Source of the DNA: DATHCB01 sp035319765
GTDB taxonomy: Archaea; Thermoproteota; Bathyarchaeia; Bathyarchaeales; SOJC01
Assembly (NCBI GenBank): GCA_035319765.1
Contig: DATHCB010000147.1
Span: forward strand, 1-64,000
Direction of reading: 5' to 3'
DNA: 64,000 nucleotides
Within the stretch, counting starts at the first letter, position 1; each line of letters opens with the position of its first letter. Made by a program: the position numbers and the translations under genes. Below the pieces are notes generated by a model. That model saw nothing but the letters and a program-made list of their open reading frames with translations, had not been told where the DNA came from and ran no database searches. Of this stretch, positions 61,854 to 64,000 are shown in pieces.

Positions 61854-62231
61854 ATGAGTGAAGTGCTTATCAAGAGAGATATGCTGAGTTGTATCCTGCA
61901 AGATGCCGCTTCAGTGCATCCGCGTGAGATGATCCTCCTCTTACGAGGAAAGGTCAACAAGAACCAATTTACCATAACGGACCTCATAATTCCGCCCGTT
62001 CCAATGCATGGCAGAGGCTTTTCGGGCTTTCAGCGCTACATGCTTCCAATGGACTTCTCAATCATCGGCACCGTTCACTCGCATCCATCTGGAGTTGCGA
62101 AACCCTCATTGGCAGACTTGAATCATTCTTTTGGCAGAATAATCATGATCGCTGGTTTTCCCTACAAAGACGAAGCAAACGTTGCAGTGTTTAACCACTC
62201 CGGAGAAGGACTCACGCTGAGAATAGTTTGA
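61854..62231 (+). CDS. JAMM/MPN+ metallopeptidase
   Basis: 125 residues. Catalytic Glu in HPREMILLL, and the zinc motif GTVHSHPSGVAKPSLADLN (HxHP...S..D). The short archaeal form is like AfJAMM, which cleaves SAMP or ubiquitin-like modifiers from proteins. Divergent from lplA. Confidence 0.85.
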   Translation: MSEVLIKRDMLSCILQDAASVHPREMILLLRGKVNKNQFTITDLIIPPVPMHGRGFSGFQRYMLPMDFSIIGTVHSHPSGVAKPSLADLNHSFGRIIMIAGFPYKDEANVAVFNHSGEGLTLRIV

Positions 62232-62295
62232 TCGTTATGAGACATAGAGCAAGAAAGCTGGCAAAGATCTGGCAAAATTTGCAGAAGTTAGAAGG

Positions 62296-62712
62296 TTGAC
62301 GATTAAAGACTACGACGCTATCGTGAAGGTTTGGAAGGGGGCTGGTCTGCCGTACAAACCCAAGGGCAGAGACAGCCACCAAGTCGTGGCTAAGACGATG
62401 CTGGAGTTTCCTAATTTGTTCCTTGGCGCCTTCTCTGAAGACAGACCCGTCGGAGTCGTAATCGGCATTTATGAAACTTGAATGAAAGGCTGGATAAACC
62501 GTTTGGCAGTAGACCCGGAATATCAGAAGCTGGGAATCGCTCGACAATTCGTAACAAGAATTGAAAAGGAGCTAAAAGTGCACGGAGCAAAAATCTTCTT
62601 TGCTTTAATCGAAACTCCAAATGAGGAATCGGTTGAAGTGTTTAGGAAGCTGGGGTACGCTTTTAATAGGGATATTTTGTATGCTACCAAGCGGGAAAGT
62701 CTAGACATATGA
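62296..62712 (+). pseudogene. GNAT acetyltransferase interrupted by an in-frame TGA
   Basis: The first part (TTG start, LTIKDYDAIVKVWKGAGLPY ... GVVIGIYET) and second part (KGWINRLAVDPEYQKLGIAR ... ETPNEESVEVFRKLGYAF) are in the same frame, split by one TGA at 62479-62481. Together they make a normal GNAT of about 138 residues with the acetyl-CoA loop Q-K-L-G-I-A. A CGA to TGA change would explain it. The gene is probably dead, unless the second part starts alone at the ATG next to the stop. Confidence 0.75.
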
Positions 62713-62732
62713 AAGAAAAGAGGGGAGGTTTT

Positions 62733-63305
62733 TCAGTAGTTTTCGCACCAGAGCTCATAATAGCTTTGAGGATGGTTGCAGACTGGGCATTTATCAGGTG
62801 CCGAAGCGCCCTCGAAGACGTATCCACAGTTTCGACATTTCCATTTGACTGAAGATTCTTTTTTGAAGACGCTCCCTTTTTCAACGCTTGCCAGTAGTTT
62901 TCTGTACCGCCGTTCATGGTAGTTTTCAACTCTTGCGACCATTCGAAAGGTATTGGCGACATCTTTGAAGCCTTCCTTCGTTGCCACTTCTGCAAAGTTG
63001 GGATACAGAGTACCCCATTCCAGTTTCTCACCTTCCGCAGCAGCCAGTAAGTTTTGAGCTGTCGTGGTCGTAATTCCAGCCGGGTACGTAGCTTTGATTT
63101 CTGCCATTCCACCCTGGAGATGGTTGAAAAACAGCTGAGCATGCTCCTTCTCGTTATCAGCAGTCTCCTGAAAAATGGCAGATATTTGCTCAAACCCTTC
63201 CTTCTTGGCCGCGCTGGCAAAGAATGTGTATCGCGTTCTTGCCTGAGACTCGCCAGCAAATGCAGCTAACAAATTTTTCTCGGTCTGACTTCCTTTGAAC
63301 TCCAT
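62733..63305 (-). CDS. rbr: Rubrerythrin
   Basis: 190 residues. Four-helix di-iron domain with EKNLLAAFAGESQARTRYTF, AIFQETADNEKEHAQLFF and VARVENYHERRY providing the Glu/His ligands, then a rubredoxin tail WKCRNCGYVFEG and DKCPVCNHPQSYYE with two CxxC. Reduces hydrogen peroxide using electrons from rubredoxin-type donors; a sign of an anaerobe that copes with oxygen stress. Confidence 0.95.
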   Translation of the reverse strand: MEFKGSQTEKNLLAAFAGESQARTRYTFFASAAKKEGFEQISAIFQETADNEKEHAQLFFNHLQGGMAEIKATYPAGITTTTAQNLLAAAEGEKLEWGTLYPNFAEVATKEGFKDVANTFRMVARVENYHERRYRKLLASVEKGSVFKKESSVKWKCRNCGYVFEGASAPDKCPVCNHPQSYYELWCENY

Positions 63306-63401
63306 AACATCAACTTCCTTCAGGTACTAGCGCAAAAAGAAGCATAAAACTATTTTGAAAAGCCTGGTACTTGTATTCTAGAAATGAATTGAAAACAATG
63401 G

Positions 63402-63476
63402 CGCCTTGGCCGGGATTTGGACCCGGGTCCAGCGGGCGACAGCCGCTTATACTAGACCGGACTATACTACCAAGGC
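63402..63476 (-). tRNA. tRNA-Asp(GTC)
   Basis: Acceptor GCCTTGG/CCAAGGC, anticodon stem AGCGG/CCGCT around CTGTCGC (anticodon GTC), T-arm CCGGG TCCAAAT CCCGG, discriminator G. CCA is not encoded in full. Confidence 0.94.
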
Positions 63477-63649
63477 ACTCCGAAAAGAGACGCCGCAGAT
63501 GCATAAAGAAAGATTTTGCCTAAAAAAGTTTTACCCCTCAACCTCTATGTGAAACTTTATCGAGTCTTAGAATTCGCTCGTCAACAACTTGCCATTTCGT
63601 GTCCTTGCAGAGAATCTGGACTGTCATGCATGCAGTAACAGAAAGCTCG

Positions 63650-63766
63650 TCACTTGGCATTTTTGGCGCTGTGAACCCACCAAGCGCCCCAAATAAGCAT
63701 AGAAATGATGATGACCCAGAACACTATCAAAACGATGTTCGTGACGCTTACTGAAAGGTCTTCCAT
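63650..63766 (-). CDS. Tiny membrane protein (38 aa)
   Basis: ATG at 63766, stop at 63650: MEDLSVSVTNIVLIVFWVII then ISMLIWGAWWVHSAKNAK. One membrane helix rich in Trp and a basic end. The composition is convincing, although no family is known to me. Nothing is seen in 63767-64000. Confidence 0.45.
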   Translation of the reverse strand: MEDLSVSVTNIVLIVFWVIIISMLIWGAWWVHSAKNAK

Positions 63767-64000
63767 CTTTCATCAAAAAAACTAAACCAAGCAAGACTTA
63801 AAAAGAAAGTTTCAAACGAAAAGTAAGAAGGCCCCCCAAATATTACTATTCTCGCACTATACTCGGTCTCGTAAGAAGGCCTATATTAGCAGTTAGCCAA
63901 AGTTTATCTTGAGCGCCAATCTCGCCAAATAACCAAAAGAAAACCGCCTCTGAAGAGAGAAAGAAAGCCCCTTGCTCCAACGCTGGGAAGAGAGAGTTCT

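Noticed and set aside
62479..62481. TGA in the acetyltransferase as a selenocysteine codon
   Set aside because: The position corresponds to a surface residue next to the substrate strand, orthologues would be expected to have Arg or similar, and no SECIS-like hairpin or Sec gene is visible.

Overview
The window is a chromosomal segment of an archaeon. Marker genes are an archaeal histone, EF-2 with its diphthamide loop, aRF1 (NIKS and GGQ motifs), Nep1, the archaea-only pantoate kinase / phosphopantothenate synthetase pair, an archaeal-type CoaD and a family-B DNA polymerase. Gene content (YIP1-, DUF1614-, DUF763- and FUN14-type proteins, pantothenate genes in one run, paired 2-oxoacid:ferredoxin oxidoreductase genes, rubrerythrin, many small zinc-ribbon proteins) and a mid-range GC content judged by eye suggest a Bathyarchaeia-like anaerobe. 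This placement is an inference, not a phylogeny.

Layout. (1) Positions 1-8230 are an accessory island ending in a tyrosine recombinase that abuts and overlaps tRNA-Leu(GAG). It carries three different proteins with a D...(E/Q)xK nuclease signature (Mrr-like, DUF6602, DUF4365), a HEPN-type protein with an RxxxxH motif, several small membrane proteins, and two families of short intergenic repeats that punctuate the genes. The left end lies outside the window. (2) 8379-12092: a YIP1-like membrane protein and a P-type (plasma-membrane H+-ATPase type) ATPase. (3) 12383-18709: a compact, mostly overlapping operon for nearly the whole CoA route (pantoate kinase, phosphopantothenate synthetase, PanE, PanB, a PLP decarboxylase likely to supply beta-alanine, CoaBC, CoaD), followed by a DUF763 gene. 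(4) 19900-29200: information-processing and housekeeping genes (histone, FUN14, tRNA-Ala, aRF1, ValS, acyl-CoA synthetase beta subunit, DEAD helicase, GIY-YIG, tRNA-Phe). (5) 29183-31100: a short segment bounded by an exact 18-bp copy of the tRNA-Phe 3' end, carrying an HxlR regulator and an SDR enzyme with two palindromic operators between them. (6) 31200-41600: metabolic genes (Nudix, EamA, threonine synthase, 2-oxoacid:ferredoxin oxidoreductase, nitroreductase, AhpD-like, M29 aminopeptidase). (7) 41900-49128: a second accessory region with zinc-finger proteins, a translationally coupled pair of unrecognised proteins, a divergent DUF4062 gene, and a second tyrosine recombinase whose 5' end overlaps the 5' end of a tRNA-Gly(GCC) gene. 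That tRNA carries a 48-nt intron in its D-loop. (8) 49300-63770: MobB, Nep1, methyltransferases, EF-2, a PHP phosphoesterase paired with a family-B polymerase that appears to lack its exonuclease domain, DUF1614, lipoate ligase, a JAMM peptidase, rubrerythrin and tRNA-Asp.

The most interesting items are the PHP + exonuclease-less PolB pair (possible proofreading in trans), the repeat-punctuated nuclease island, the DUF4062 plus coupled-pair locus, and the tRNA-Gly gene with its D-loop intron and 5'-overlapping integrase. Four genes look broken by single-base events, three of them at short homopolymers, so consensus errors in the assembly are a live alternative to real decay.
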